Positions 27,731 to 41,098 of a stretch of DNA of 64,000 bases are shown here, one piece after another. Numbering within the stretch: position 1 is the first letter of the stretch; each line of letters begins with the position of its first letter. Position numbers and translations under genes: made by a program. The stretch is from Oceanobacillus polygoni (GTDB lineage Bacteria > Bacillota > Bacilli > Bacillales > Amphibacillaceae): contig NZ_PIJY01000033.1 of NCBI RefSeq assembly GCF_008304605.1, forward strand, positions 42,779 to 106,778, read 5' to 3'. The notes under the pieces are model-generated. The model saw only the letters and a program-made list of their open reading frames with translations, did no database searches and was not told where the DNA came from.

Positions 27731-28465
27731 ATGAACCAATTACAACAACTCAAACAAGTACGTAACGAGTTAACACGTTTTATGATAACCTATAAATTTG
27801 GTCTAGATGAGATGAATACAAAATTGAATATCCTTAAAGAGGAATTTCAATATATCCATTCGTATAATCCAATTGAACATATCAAATCACGGATAAAATC
27901 TCCCGAAAGTATTCTAAAAAAAGTGTATCGTAAAAACTTAGATATGTCGATGGATTCAATCCGAGAAAATGTGAAAGACATCGTAGGTATCCGTATCGTA
28001 TGTTCCTTTATTTCCGATATTTATAAAATAAGTGAAATGATCCAACACCAAGAGGATATTACCGTTATCGAAGTTAAAGACTATATAAAAGACCCAAAAC
28101 CGAATGGGTATAAAAGTCTGCATCTAATTTTGTCGATTCCTGTATTTATGTCAGATCGTACAGAACAGGTCTTTGTCGAAATTCAAATCCGTTCTGTTGC
28201 TATGGACTTTTGGGCAAGCTTAGAGCATAAAATTTACTATAAATATAATGGCAATGTTCCACAGCATTTAATCGATGAATTAACAGACACTGCGAATATA
28301 GCGAATCAACTAGATTTAAAAATGGAAAAACTGAATAATGACGTGAACAATGTTAAGAGTCAACAAACAGCCGAAAATGAGGATATTCATTTTTTACAAT
28401 TAAATGAGGAGAAGGTGCACCTTCCATTAAACTTCTTAAATTCCTTTCTGGAAAGGAAAAAATAG
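27731..28465 (+). CDS. Small alarmone synthetase (RelP/YwaC-like GTP pyrophosphokinase)
   Basis: The 244-residue single-domain RelA/SpoT synthetase has NVKDIVGIRIVCSFISDIY, the catalytic KPNGYKSLH motif and VEIQIRSVAMDFWASLEHKI. There is no hydrolase HD domain, nor TGS or ACT domains, so it makes (p)ppGpp but should not degrade it. It is somewhat longer than B. subtilis YwaC (210), with a helical C-terminal tail. AAAGGA precedes the ATG, and TATAAT lies at 27692-27697. It is divergent from the proline T-box gene. RelP (YwaC) versus RelQ (YjbM) assignment is tentative. Confidence 0.88.
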   Translation: MNQLQQLKQVRNELTRFMITYKFGLDEMNTKLNILKEEFQYIHSYNPIEHIKSRIKSPESILKKVYRKNLDMSMDSIRENVKDIVGIRIVCSFISDIYKISEMIQHQEDITVIEVKDYIKDPKPNGYKSLHLILSIPVFMSDRTEQVFVEIQIRSVAMDFWASLEHKIYYKYNGNVPQHLIDELTDTANIANQLDLKMEKLNNDVNNVKSQQTAENEDIHFLQLNEEKVHLPLNFLNSFLERKK

Positions 28466-28469
28466 CATC

Positions 28470-28502
28470 ATAAAAACCGCTGTAAAACAGCGGTTTTCTT
28501 TA
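28470..28502 (+). terminator. Terminator of the alarmone synthetase gene
   Basis: AAAACCGCTGT pairs with ACAGCGGTTTT around a few bases and continues into T. Confidence 0.85.
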
Positions 28503-28530
28503 TCTCAAATATTATGCGGTCTATTTAAAA

Positions 28531-28623
28531 TGGAGGAGGTAGAGGGATTCGAACCCCCGCGCGGTTTGACCCGCCTGTCGGTTTTCAAGACCGATCCCTT
28601 CAGCCGGACTTGGGTATACCTCC
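28531..28623 (-). tRNA. tRNA-Ser (anticodon TGA)
   Basis: The 93-base minus-strand gene has a long variable arm typical of tRNA-Ser, acceptor GGAGGTA pairing with TACCTCC, anticodon loop CTTGAAA (TGA) and encoded CCA. It is next to serS, as in B. subtilis. Confidence 0.96.
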
Positions 28624-28789
28624 GTAATGATTAGAAAACTTAACGTTCTACAAAAGCTTTTAGGTGAATGCTTTAGTTGCACTTATGCAACTAAAAAAGG
28701 TTTATGCTTGATTATTTGCCAAGAAATAATATATCATGCTCAAAAATGAATGTCAAATTTTTTTAGGCCATTCCATGCTAACAAATAAG

Positions 28790-28820
28790 ATAGCACGGAG
28801 ACATGAATAGCCTCCGCGCA
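28790..28820 (-). terminator. Probable terminator of serS
   Basis: GCGCGGAG pairs with CTCCGTGC (with one wobble) on the minus strand, followed by TATCTTATTT. Confidence 0.65.
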
Positions 28821-28826
28821 AGTACA

Positions 28827-30101
28827 TTACTTCATTACTTCTTTTCCACCCATATACGGACGTAATACCTCAGGAATGACAACAGACCCATCTGCTTGCT
28901 GGTAGTTCTCTAAGATAGCAGCTACAGTACGTCCAATCGCAAGTCCTGAACCATTTAATGTATGGACATATTCTGGTTTACCATTTGCTTCTCTACGGAA
29001 ACGAATACCAGCCCGACGTGCTTGGAAGTCTTCAAAGTTAGAGCAAGAAGAAATCTCACGGTACGTCTCTTGGCTTGGAATCCACACCTCAATATCGTAC
29101 TTTTTAGCTGCAGTAAATCCTAGATCACCTGTACACATGCTCATTACACGATATGGTAAGTTTAACAGCTGCAACACTTTCTCAGCATTCCCTGTCAATG
29201 TTTCTAAAGCCGCATAAGATTCTTCTGGCTTCACAAAATTAACAAGCTCAACTTTATTAAATTGATGCTGACGAATTAATCCACGTGTATCTCGGCCAGC
29301 AGAGCCCGCTTCAGAGCGGAAATTCGTGCTAAATGCTACATATTTCTTCGGAAGGTCGGAGGCAGTTAAAATCTCATCGCGATGATAATTCGTTACCGGC
29401 ACTTCTGCAGTAGGAATCATGAAATAATCCCAATCCTCTAGTTTAAATGCATCCTCCTCAAACTTTGGAAGCTGACCAGTTCCTGTCATACTTGCACGAT
29501 TCACGATTTGTGGTGGCAGCATTTCGACATAGCCATGCTCATCTGCATGTAAATCCATCATGAAGTTTAATAATGCACGCTCTAACCTTGCACCAAGGCC
29601 TTTATAGAAAACGAAACGGCTTCCTGTTACCTTAGCAGCGCGTTCAAAGTCAATAATGTCGAGATTCGTCGCAATATCCCAATGGGCTTGAACTGCAAAA
29701 TCAAAAGCTGGAGCTGTGCCCCACCCACGTGCTTCGACATTATCATCCTCGTCCTCACCAACAGGGACGGATTCATGTGGGATATTTGGGATAGACAGCA
29801 TAATATGCTGTAATTCTTCCTCTATGCTCTTTAGTTCTTTATCAAGTGCGGCAATTTGATCTCCTAGCTCGCGCATCTCTTTAATCGCAGGCTCCGCATC
29901 CTTTTTCTCTTTTTTTAAGACAGAAATTTGCTTGGTTGCCTCATTCCGCTTTGCCTTTAAAGCCTCGGTTTCTGCAATCAGTCCGCGACGTCTTTCATCT
30001 AAAGCACCGAATTTATCTAAATCAGATAAATCCTCTCCACGGTGGGCAAGTCTTTTTTGAACTTCTTGGAAATTATTTCTTAAATACTTCATGTCTAACA
30101 T
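28827..30101 (-). CDS. serS: Seryl-tRNA synthetase
   Basis: SerRS charges tRNA-Ser with serine. The 424-residue class II synthetase has an N-terminal coiled-coil arm (about residues 30-105), motif 2 around [19 protein letters not shown], and motif 3 in [25 protein letters not shown] precedes the ATG. Expression is under the T-box leader at 30143-30400 with a serine specifier. The pdxS and pdxT genes that precede serS in B. subtilis are absent. Confidence 0.97.
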   Translation of the reverse strand: MLDMKYLRNNFQEVQKRLAHRGEDLSDLDKFGALDERRRGLIAETEALKAKRNEATKQISVLKKEKKDAEPAIKEMRELGDQIAALDKELKSIEEELQHIMLSIPNIPHESVPVGEDEDDNVEARGWGTAPAFDFAVQAHWDIATNLDIIDFERAAKVTGSRFVFYKGLGARLERALLNFMMDLHADEHGYVEMLPPQIVNRASMTGTGQLPKFEEDAFKLEDWDYFMIPTAEVPVTNYHRDEILTASDLPKKYVAFSTNFRSEAGSAGRDTRGLIRQHQFNKVELVNFVKPEESYAALETLTGNAEKVLQLLNLPYRVMSMCTGDLGFTAAKKYDIEVWIPSQETYREISSCSNFEDFQARRAGIRFRREANGKPEYVHTLNGSGLAIGRTVAAILENYQQADGSVVIPEVLRPYMGGKEVMK

Positions 30102-30142
30102 GAATATTCCTCCTTCAATCGATTATGTTAAATTAAAAATCA

Positions 30143-30414
30143 AAAAACTCCCGTCCCTAAAAATAGGGACGAGAGTATATTTTCCCGCGTTGCCACCCTT
30201 GTTGAAGATACAATCTTCCGGCTCATCGTTCATAACGGCTCTTCGCCGGGTTTACTTACTTCGGATTAAGATCCTTTCCGTAAACCTGTTCAAGGATGGA
30301 TTCACAGCATTCTAACACCGATTCTCACCAACCATCGGCTCTCTTAAGGAAGACATGCTATTACTACTTCCTATCAACACATTTTATAGGTTCTTTTAAT
30401 TGATTGTCATTATA
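30143..30414 (-). promoter_or_regulatory. T-box riboswitch leader, serine specifier
   Basis: The minus strand has the T-box AGGGTGGCAACGCGGG and terminator stem CTCGTCCCTA/TAGGGACGGGAG followed by TTTTTT. In Stem I, AGTA-ATAGCAT pairs opposite ATGCTGT-GAA, placing TCC (Ser) at 30298-30300. A TATAAT at 30409-30414 is a possible -10. Uncharged tRNA-Ser should induce serS. Confidence 0.93.
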
Positions 30415-30429
30415 ATTATTGCTATCATA

Positions 30430-30608
30430 AGCAATTTTAATTCAAAATGCAAGTTTTTCTCAAAAATTCATTTTGTAGTTGTTTCGAACTTATGTTAACG
30501 AAGTCTGAGCAGTCCCTACCGTCCGGGATCACTGCAGACAGATGCTTTCCATGGGCATAACTTCAGCCTCTCTGGACACGTGCTATGTGATAAGTCTACA
30601 GAATGGAT
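30430..30608. other. Intergenic space between serS leader and dacA end
   Basis: No coding frame or RNA gene is evident. The half near dacA (about 30510-30605) is GC-richer, with several short imperfect inverted repeats, and looks like a decayed intergenic repeat. No clear terminator for dacA was found here. Confidence 0.4.
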
Positions 30609-31946
30609 TTAACTAAAAAGTCCTTTAATCCAATCAAAAGCGGATGTAAATAGGTTTGCAAAGAAGTCACCAATGGCTCCAAGTGTAAGCATGAACCAGT
30701 TTGATTTTTCTACTGCTTCATCTGTTACAAGGTCAATTTGGCTCGTTGCATCGTCAAAAATATAACCGTAATCAACATCACCATCATAAACAAGCTCTGC
30801 TGTTCCGACTACTTCTCCTGCTTCAATTGGTGCTATTAATTCCCCGTTTTCATTTAACTTATCCTCATCAATATGGTATTCAAGATGGTACAATTCTGCT
30901 TCATCTGCTTGAATTGGAATACGTATTGCTTCACTTAATGATACGTTCACGTCATCTTGTTTTCCTTTTGCTACAGGAATTGTTGCTTGATCCTCAGACT
31001 GATAACCAGCAGGGAAAAGCTCCTCTATTTGGAATTTTGAATAACCATGATCCAATAATTTAGCAGTTTCTACGAAGCGCTCTGTATCGCTACTTGTTCT
31101 CATAACAACTGTAATTAAACGATTACCGTCTCTAATTGCAGTACCTGTAAAGCTATGTCCAGCTAATTCTGTAAATCCGGTTTTTAACCCATCTACACCT
31201 TCATAGAAAAACTGTCCTAGATTATCCCCTTCATGTGGAAGCATGTAGTTCCAGTTTCGGATAGTTTGTCCATCAAAATCAGTTTCTGGAATTTTGGAAA
31301 TATCCAATGCTTCTGGATAATCATTCACAAGGTGATAAGCAAGCTGCGCAGCAGATCGTGCTGATAATAGGTTTGTCCCATGTGGATCTGTTCCTTCTGG
31401 ATGATTATCTCCTAAATCTTCATTATCTAACCCTGAAGCATTAACAAATTCAAATTCGGATAAACCTAACTCTTCCGCTTTTTGATTCATTAGTTGAACA
31501 AATTCGCCCTCTGAACCAGAAATCAGTTCTGCTAAAGCAATCGTTGTCGCGTTATCTGAATTAATCGCCATTGCTTCATATAATTCTTCAACTGTATATT
31601 CCTGCTGTTGTTTCAATCCAACACCTGAAAACGATGTATTTGCAGAAATACTATAAGCATAATCACTAATCTGAGTTGTTGTATCCCAAGTAATTTGACC
31701 ATTTTCGACAGCTTCCCATACAAGGTATTCTGTCATCATTTTCGTCATACTTGCTGGTGGTAGCGCAACATCAGGATTTTTTGCGTATAAAACCTTCCCT
31801 GTTTCTGCATCGACAAGAATCGCCGATTCAGCACCTAAATCCAATGACTTTGCAGCATGTGCAGTAAGTGGCTCTGTTATAAATAGTTGTATTAGTACAA
31901 GCATCGCAAGTACCAATGGGAAAATCTTCTTCATGCTGTGTTTCAA
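30609..31946 (-). CDS. dacA: D-alanyl-D-alanine carboxypeptidase (PBP5)
   Basis: This low-molecular-mass penicillin-binding protein trims the terminal D-Ala from peptidoglycan stems. The 445-residue product has a Sec signal peptide ending near LTAHAA, the active-site SMTK (PPASMTKMM), the SxN motif (INSDNATTIA), KTG (DGLKTGF), and a C-terminal amphipathic membrane anchor. The start is TTG at 31946, nine bases after GGAGG. It lies between guaB and serS, with pdxST missing relative to B. subtilis. Confidence 0.95.
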   Translation of the reverse strand: MKHSMKKIFPLVLAMLVLIQLFITEPLTAHAAKSLDLGAESAILVDAETGKVLYAKNPDVALPPASMTKMMTEYLVWEAVENGQITWDTTTQISDYAYSISANTSFSGVGLKQQQEYTVEELYEAMAINSDNATTIALAELISGSEGEFVQLMNQKAEELGLSEFEFVNASGLDNEDLGDNHPEGTDPHGTNLLSARSAAQLAYHLVNDYPEALDISKIPETDFDGQTIRNWNYMLPHEGDNLGQFFYEGVDGLKTGFTELAGHSFTGTAIRDGNRLITVVMRTSSDTERFVETAKLLDHGYSKFQIEELFPAGYQSEDQATIPVAKGKQDDVNVSLSEAIRIPIQADEAELYHLEYHIDEDKLNENGELIAPIEAGEVVGTAELVYDGDVDYGYIFDDATSQIDLVTDEAVEKSNWFMLTLGAIGDFFANLFTSAFDWIKGLFS

Positions 31947-32038
31947 CTTTCTGTACCTCCAACCCTGCGGTATATCTTTTTAATTTCGCCATTCTCTCTT
32001 ACGAATAAGCTACCTGTTATTTTACCACATAAAAATAT

Positions 32039-32082
32039 AAAAAAATAGATGCAGGAGGACCCAGCATCTATTTTTTTATTCA
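32039..32082 (-). terminator. Terminator of guaB
   Basis: On the minus strand AATAGATGC pairs with GCATCTATT, followed by a run of T, between guaB and dacA. Confidence 0.85.
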
Positions 32083-32097
32083 TATAATGATAGAGCT

Positions 32098-33591
<1,494 letters not shown>

Positions 33592-33629
33592 TTATGTATG
33601 GTGCATCTATCTATCGTTCAAACTATATA

Positions 33630-33759
33630 GAGGTTGTTCAAAAAGTTCGGTAAAAATGACCCATCGAATTTCGACGCATAGGACGTGCTAGTGTCAGCGC
33701 CCGCAAAAGGAAGTTGCGAACTTAGCCGACCTCAGTCCTTTTTATCCACTTTTGAACAC
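33630..33759. repeat. MITE-like element, copy 1 (about 130 bp)
   Basis: The left end GAGGTTGTTCAAAAAGTTCG and the right end, reversed, GTGTTCAAAAGTGGAT form imperfect terminal inverted repeats, continuing into GGTAAAAATGAC / GATAAAAAGGAC. Flanks CTATATA and ATATATA resemble a 7-base target duplication. It shares its two ends, but not its middle, with the element at 52277-52537. It fills most of the guaB-yaaC space. Confidence 0.75.
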
Positions 33760-33880
33760 ATATATACGAATATCTATTTTTATATACATTACTCTAATAC
33801 GCTTGGTTTTTCAACAAAGTTCGATTAGAAACAAAAAATAAATCGATTCAAAATTTTATAATAGTTAAGAGGTCCGGGTT

Positions 33881-34837
33881 ATGATAAAAATTGACGAATT
33901 CTATACGTATTTAAACGCACAACAAAATGCCCAAAGTTTCCTATACCAATGCTATTCAGAGATGGATAATGCAGAAGCAAAAAGCTACCAAAATTGCAGC
34001 ACATTCATGTATTTGCTTGATCACAGTCGGCGTTTTTATGAAAATGGAAAAAAGACCGATGAGCTTGTCCAGCCTGTTTTATATTTTTACGGAATGGTGC
34101 ATTTATTAAAAGCATACATCCTAACAAAACGACCGGATTATCCCGAGTCAACCTCACTACTCGCTCACGGCGTAACTGCAAGGAAACGCAAGAAAAAATT
34201 CTATACATTTACTGACGATGAAGTAAAAGTACAACAGCACGGAATGTTCCCTTATTTCTCGGAGCATTTGTATTCCATAAAAAGAATCCCTTTTGAAAAA
34301 ATTCGTATGGAAACGTTATTTGGCTTACTACCTGAAATGAGTGATTTTTTTGCTTTACAAAAGCAGGAGAAACTAACTGCAGTTGGTTCAGCAAACTCAG
34401 CTCAACTACAATTCCCAATCGAACTGTTAGATAACTATCATCTAACGGAAACGGCGTTTATCGCACGCATACAGAACTATCTTCCAACCATAAAGAAAAT
34501 CCAATCTGGAAAATTAACGCTTGATATACAGCTTGAACATCCCGTAAATTGCTCAAACGGGCCTTTTTTCAAACATATGGATAATGGCAAGCTCTATTTT
34601 CCAGCACATCGAGATTCATTTTTTCCTATTTCGGAAGTAATGATTCATTATTTGCTGCTTTTCAACCTTAGTATGCTCTGTCGCTATGAGTCCGAATGGT
34701 GGGGCGATTTATTCGTATCCAAGGCGGATATGGATTATCCCTTGATCCATCATTTCTTACAAATTACTGCACAAAAAATTCCAGAACGAATTGGAGAAGA
34801 GCTGCTAGCAATGAAAGTGGAGCGTGATTTTCATTAA
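33881..34837 (+). CDS. yaaC: YaaC-like protein
   Basis: The 318-residue protein is recognised mainly by length and by position between guaB and gyrA, as in B. subtilis. Conserved-looking segments include PVLYFYGMVHLLKAYILTKR and, near the C-terminus, MIHYLLLFNLSMLCRYESEW. It appears soluble, with no signal peptide or clear catalytic motif. A GAGGTCCGGG precedes the ATG. YaaC function is not established. Confidence 0.85.
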   Translation: MIKIDEFYTYLNAQQNAQSFLYQCYSEMDNAEAKSYQNCSTFMYLLDHSRRFYENGKKTDELVQPVLYFYGMVHLLKAYILTKRPDYPESTSLLAHGVTARKRKKKFYTFTDDEVKVQQHGMFPYFSEHLYSIKRIPFEKIRMETLFGLLPEMSDFFALQKQEKLTAVGSANSAQLQFPIELLDNYHLTETAFIARIQNYLPTIKKIQSGKLTLDIQLEHPVNCSNGPFFKHMDNGKLYFPAHRDSFFPISEVMIHYLLLFNLSMLCRYESEWWGDLFVSKADMDYPLIHHFLQITAQKIPERIGEELLAMKVERDFH

Positions 34838-34876
34838 CCTAGCTATACTTATACAGAGAGGGAGCTTAGCTTGTCG

Positions 34877-35983
34877 CTAGCTCCCTAACACTTCTTCGAT
34901 ATACAGTTCAGGCATTTGCTCCAATGAAATAATCGAGTCATCCGCTGTGATTCGAATCATTGGCTTTGTCGGTTTCGTTGCTTCCATAAAAACAATTTCC
35001 CCCTGTTTTCCATTAGAGAGGATTACTTTTGATCCAATCGAAAAGTGAACGAAATTGTCGATTAATACGCTTACTACCTGTGCATCGAATTTCATATATC
35101 TATCCTTTTGAATCACTTCTATTGCTTGCAATAGACTTTGTTTCTCTGCATATATGCGATTACTCGTTATGGCATGATATGTATCACTCACTGCAATAAT
35201 TTTAGCAAATAAATGGATTTTTTCATTCGTAATACCAAGAGGGTAGCCACTTCCATCCAAACGTTCATGATGCTGTAAAACGCCTAATTTTACTCCTGAT
35301 GTAATTGTTGGTAGATGCTCAATCATTCGATACGAAGCCGTAGGATGATTTTTGATAGCTTGCCATTCGTTTGCTGTTAATGTATCCTTTTTTGTCAGAA
35401 CAGTCGGATCACCCCGTACCATTCCACAATTACTAAGTAATCCAGCTATTCCACTCTGCAGCCATTCTCCTTTAGAAAGACCCATTTTTCTTCCGATAAA
35501 TGCGGAAAGAAGTGAAACTGCAACACTATGGAAATACATATAATCTTCCTGCGTACTATACTTATGAAGCCTGTATATTTTTTCGGCATCCATTGTTTCT
35601 GTACGTTCCAATAATGGCATTATAAATTTACGAACAGTTGAAATATCAATTGGCATGCCATTTTGCCATTTTTGAAACTGCTCCTTATATGCAGCAGACA
35701 CGTTTATATAATGCTCCATGAATGGAACCGTCTTTTGATTATCAAACGGACTCTGCTTCTTCACCTGTTGCTTTTTCTTTGTCTGAACAGGTTTTACTTG
35801 AAAGGCTTCACCATTAGCAAGTGTCGATGATACATCTACCGATTCAATAAGGAATTTTTCTAGAATGGTAATGTGTTCCTCTGTTAATGCGGTGTTTTCC
35901 GGGATGATCGTTCGATTGGTCTTGCCCCTCACTTCCTTAAGTAATATGCAGCCTGGAATTAATTGTGAAGGCTCTATTCGCAT
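34877..35983 (-). CDS. HD-GYP-type protein with degenerate HD motif
   Basis: The 368-residue product opens MRIEPSQLIPGCILLKEV, a usual N-terminus of Bacillus HD-GYP proteins. GGGGGAAG before the ATG at 35983 supports this start. The longer open frame runs back through the gyrA terminator and a repeat and is unlikely to be coding. The GYP part is intact (LQHHERLDGSGYPLG) and other metal-ligand positions are kept (FHSVAV, KNHPT, AVSDTYHA). The usual LHDIGK is LLSNCGM, losing both the His and Asp. It may be an inactive c-di-GMP phosphodiesterase or a binding/regulatory protein. Confidence 0.85.
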   Translation of the reverse strand: MRIEPSQLIPGCILLKEVRGKTNRTIIPENTALTEEHITILEKFLIESVDVSSTLANGEAFQVKPVQTKKKQQVKKQSPFDNQKTVPFMEHYINVSAAYKEQFQKWQNGMPIDISTVRKFIMPLLERTETMDAEKIYRLHKYSTQEDYMYFHSVAVSLLSAFIGRKMGLSKGEWLQSGIAGLLSNCGMVRGDPTVLTKKDTLTANEWQAIKNHPTASYRMIEHLPTITSGVKLGVLQHHERLDGSGYPLGITNEKIHLFAKIIAVSDTYHAITSNRIYAEKQSLLQAIEVIQKDRYMKFDAQVVSVLIDNFVHFSIGSKVILSNGKQGEIVFMEATKPTKPMIRITADDSIISLEQMPELYIEEVLGS

Positions 35984-36007
35984 ATCATCTTCCCCCATTT
36001 TTTGAAT

Positions 36008-36129
36008 AAATTGAAATTTCATTCCGTTAGGATTCCCTTCTTCCCCACGGAATGTTAGTTGATCAGAACCCATATTTATATGTTTTGGTTCCCCAGTTTT
36101 AAAGGTAAAAACATACAGTTCATTAATGC
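36008..36129 (-). repeat. Decayed copy of the multi-hairpin repeat (see 42907-43082)
   Basis: Read on the minus strand it shares GCATTAA-G-CTGT, ACCT-TAA, CTG-GGAA and CTAACATTCC-TGGGG-AGAAGGGAA-CC with the full copy, in the same order. It keeps the ATTCCGT/ACGGAAT hairpin (36021-36053). The middle CACAAGGG hairpin is missing. Because it is a repeat, the apparent N-terminal extension of the HD-GYP frame across it is probably not protein. Confidence 0.7.
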
Positions 36130-36131
36130 GT

Positions 36132-36175
36132 GGAAAAGAAGATGACTCAGGAAAAGTATTTCTTTCTGAGTCATC
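36132..36175 (-). terminator. Terminator of gyrA
   Basis: GATGACTCAG pairs perfectly with CTGAGTCATC around 15 bases and is followed by TTCTTTT on the minus strand. Confidence 0.8.
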
Positions 36176-36193
36176 TATGGACAAGTTACCAAA

Positions 36194-38719
36194 TTATTCT
36201 TCGTTCGTATCTGTCTCTGTATTCTCTTTTTCTGGAGCTGTGTCTTGTACAGCTTCTACTTCTTCAGTTTCTTCAGTTGTTTCCTCTTCTTCCTGATCTA
36301 CCTTTGCAACGGTTGCTACTTCTTCTCCATCCTGTAAACGAATCAAGTGGACACCTTTTGTACTACGTCCAGTTGTTGAAATCTCTGCTACTGGAATTCG
36401 AATCAATACACCAGCTATGGTAATCAACATGAGATCCTCTTCACCAGTCACGTCTTTTACAGCTACAACATGGCCAGTCTTCTCATCGAGCTTACATGTG
36501 AAAACACCTTTACCTCCGCGGTTAATTTGACGATATTCCGCTTCTGGTGTTTGTTTACCAAACCCTTTACTTGTAACATGGAGAATTTTTGAATCAGGTT
36601 CAATAATCTCCATGGATACGACTTCATCATCACCTCGTAATGAAATACCTTTAACACCTGCTGCAGTTCGTCCCATTTCTCGAATTTGTGTCTCTTCGAA
36701 TCGGATGAGATAACCATTTTTCGTTGCAATCATCATATCTTTATTGCCATCGGTTAATCGAACGGAGATTAGCTCATCTTCCTCACGTAGTCCAACTGCA
36801 ATTAACCCTCCTTTACGGATATTCGCAAATTTAGCCAGAGAAGTACGCTTGGCAATCCCGTATTTTGTCGTAAAGAATAGGAATGCATCCTCTTCATAAC
36901 TACTTACAGAAATAACGGCATTAACCCATTCTCCTTTTTCAACCTGAAGTAGGTTGATAATTGGAATTCCTTTTGCTGTCCGATTAAACTCAGGAATCTC
37001 ATAACCTTTTGCTCGATATACTTTTCCTTTATTCGTAAAGAAAAGTACCGTATCATGAGTCGATGTCGATACAAGATGTTCTACAAAGTCATCCTCATTT
37101 GTTCCCATTCCTTGGATTCCACGGCCACCACGTCTCTGTGTACGGTAGGTGGATGCAGGTAAACGTTTGATATACCCTTGATGTGTGAGCGTGATAACGA
37201 TATTCTCAACTGGAATTAAGTCTTCATCCTCAAAGAAACCAGCTCCACCAGCAACAATCTCTGTACGACGATCGTCATTAAAACGTTCCTTAATTTCAGT
37301 AAGCTCTTCGCGAATAATTTCAAGTACTCTTTCTTCATCCGCTAAAATTGCTTTTAACTCAGCAATCAGTTTTTGCAATTCCTTGTATTCTTCTTCAATT
37401 TTCTCACGCTCTAAACCTGTTAAACGTTGCAAACGCATATCAAGAATAGCTTGAGCTTGCTTTTCGGATAGCTTGAAACGTTCCATTAGACCAACTCTTG
37501 CAATTTCTGCTGTTTTCGAGTTTCGGATTAAGGAAATCACTTCGTCTAAATGGTCTAAAGCGATACGTAATCCTTCTAAAATATGTGCACGTGCTTCTGC
37601 TTTTCTTAATTCAAAAGCAGTACGACGTTTTATAATTACCTTTTGATGCTCTAAATAATGTTCTAAACATTGTTTAATGGTTAATACTTTCGGTTGGCCG
37701 TCTACTAATGCAAGCATATTAATTCCAAATGTTGTCTGTAGTGACGTATGTTTATACAAGTTGTTTAAGACAACATTGGCGTTCGCATCACGACGCAGTT
37801 CCATGACAACACGCATCCCATTACGATCAGATTCATCGCGCAAATCCGTAATTCCTTCAACTCGCTTATCACGAACGAGTTCTGCAATTTTCTCGATCAG
37901 TCTTGCTTTATTAACCTGATAAGGTAATTCCGTTACAATGATTGTTTCTTTTCCGTTTGACTTTTCTTCGATATTCACTTTCGCACGAATTGTAACCGAA
38001 CCTTTTCCAGTTTCATAGGCTCTGCGAATCCCACTTCGGCCAAGTATTAGACCTGCAGTAGGAAAATCAGGACCATGGATATAATCTTCCATCAATTCGT
38101 CTACCGTAATTTCTGGATTTTTACTCACTGCTAGTACAGCATCAATCGTTTCTCCCAAATTATGTGGTGGAATATTGGTTGCCATTCCGACCGCAATCCC
38201 TGAGGTTCCATTGACAATCAGACTAGGGAAACGAGCTGGGAATACAACAGGCTCCCGTTCAGATCCATCATAGTTATCCTGATAATCGATTGTATCTTTA
38301 TTGATATCACGCAATAACTCCATCGAGATTTTTGACATTCTCGCTTCGGTATAACGCATTGCTGCTGCAGAATCTCCATCGACGGATCCAAAGTTTCCAT
38401 GACCATCTACAAGCATGTAACGATAGCTGAAATCCTGTGCCATCCGAACCATTGTTTCATAAACTGCTGAGTCTCCGTGAGGATGATACTTACCGATAAC
38501 TTCACCAACAATACGTGCTGATTTCTTATGCGCTTTATCAGAATGCATTCCTAAGTCATTCATCGCATACAAAATCCGCCTGTGCACCGGCTTCATTCCA
38601 TCCCGTACATCTGGTAATGCACGTGATACAATTACACTCATTGCATAGTCAAGAAAAGATGTACGCATTTCCTTACTAATATTTATTTCTTGTACGTTTG
38701 GACGCTTTTCCTCTGCCAT
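36194..38719 (-). CDS. gyrA: DNA gyrase subunit A
   Basis: GyrA cuts and rejoins DNA during negative supercoiling. The 841-residue protein has the catalytic Tyr in [12 protein letters not shown] and a quinolone-determining region [20 protein letters not shown]. Ser and Glu there are the susceptible-type residues. The beta-pinwheel C-terminal domain has the GyrA box QRRGGRGI, followed by a very acidic tail of about 40 residues. GGAGG ten bases before the ATG at 38719 decides the start (MAEEKRPNV). It forms a pair with gyrB, with a repeat in between. Confidence 0.97.
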   Translation of the reverse strand: MAEEKRPNVQEINISKEMRTSFLDYAMSVIVSRALPDVRDGMKPVHRRILYAMNDLGMHSDKAHKKSARIVGEVIGKYHPHGDSAVYETMVRMAQDFSYRYMLVDGHGNFGSVDGDSAAAMRYTEARMSKISMELLRDINKDTIDYQDNYDGSEREPVVFPARFPSLIVNGTSGIAVGMATNIPPHNLGETIDAVLAVSKNPEITVDELMEDYIHGPDFPTAGLILGRSGIRRAYETGKGSVTIRAKVNIEEKSNGKETIIVTELPYQVNKARLIEKIAELVRDKRVEGITDLRDESDRNGMRVVMELRRDANANVVLNNLYKHTSLQTTFGINMLALVDGQPKVLTIKQCLEHYLEHQKVIIKRRTAFELRKAEARAHILEGLRIALDHLDEVISLIRNSKTAEIARVGLMERFKLSEKQAQAILDMRLQRLTGLEREKIEEEYKELQKLIAELKAILADEERVLEIIREELTEIKERFNDDRRTEIVAGGAGFFEDEDLIPVENIVITLTHQGYIKRLPASTYRTQRRGGRGIQGMGTNEDDFVEHLVSTSTHDTVLFFTNKGKVYRAKGYEIPEFNRTAKGIPIINLLQVEKGEWVNAVISVSSYEEDAFLFFTTKYGIAKRTSLAKFANIRKGGLIAVGLREEDELISVRLTDGNKDMMIATKNGYLIRFEETQIREMGRTAAGVKGISLRGDDEVVSMEIIEPDSKILHVTSKGFGKQTPEAEYRQINRGGKGVFTCKLDEKTGHVVAVKDVTGEEDLMLITIAGVLIRIPVAEISTTGRSTKGVHLIRLQDGEEVATVAKVDQEEEETTEETEEVEAVQDTAPEKENTETDTNEE

Positions 38720-38792
38720 TCCTTCTTTACCTCCTATCACTATTTAACCAAATAGTGATCACCTTCGAAAATTGCTCTACTTTATCTATTCA

Positions 38793-38935
38793 TCGCCTTC
38801 GCTTTTCATGTCTAGCTATGGCTCCTAGAAACTCCGGTCATAAGCAATTCACACTTCAAGCACAAAAAACATGTGCTTTTCGGTGCCTTACTTATGCCTC
38901 CGTTTCTAAACAGTCGCCTTCGCTTTTCATGTCTA
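38793..38935. repeat. Foldback intergenic repeat between gyrB and gyrA
   Basis: The sequence CGCCTTCGCTTTTCATGTCT occurs twice in direct orientation (from 38794 and from 38915). Between them GAAACTCCGGTCATAAG is nearly complementary to CTTATGCCTCCGTTTC, and AAGCAC/GTGCTT forms an inner hairpin. It resembles the GC-rich REP-like intergenic elements of Bacillaceae. It lies between two genes expected to be co-regulated. Confidence 0.65.
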
Positions 38936-38969
38936 TCTGCGCATGGGCTAGCTTGCTTCAATTTTTTCT

Positions 38970-40919
<1,950 letters not shown>

Positions 40920-41098
40920 CTACGCGTAATACGGTAAAAATCATCTATAATTAGCAGTGAATTTAGGTACACTGTTGGTTGTTACTTAGGAAACTATTCA
41001 ATTTGAATGCTGCGGATAATTTGATACCGGAGCAGCGTCTAGCGATACTTGCTTTACCAGAAGATTAGTCACGCTCACGGAGACTCCCGCTTTTGTGC

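Noticed and set aside
36130..36423. Leucine-rich frame opposite the gyrA C-terminus
   Set aside because: It is the antisense of the acidic gyrA tail; the composition is explained by Glu codons read backwards.
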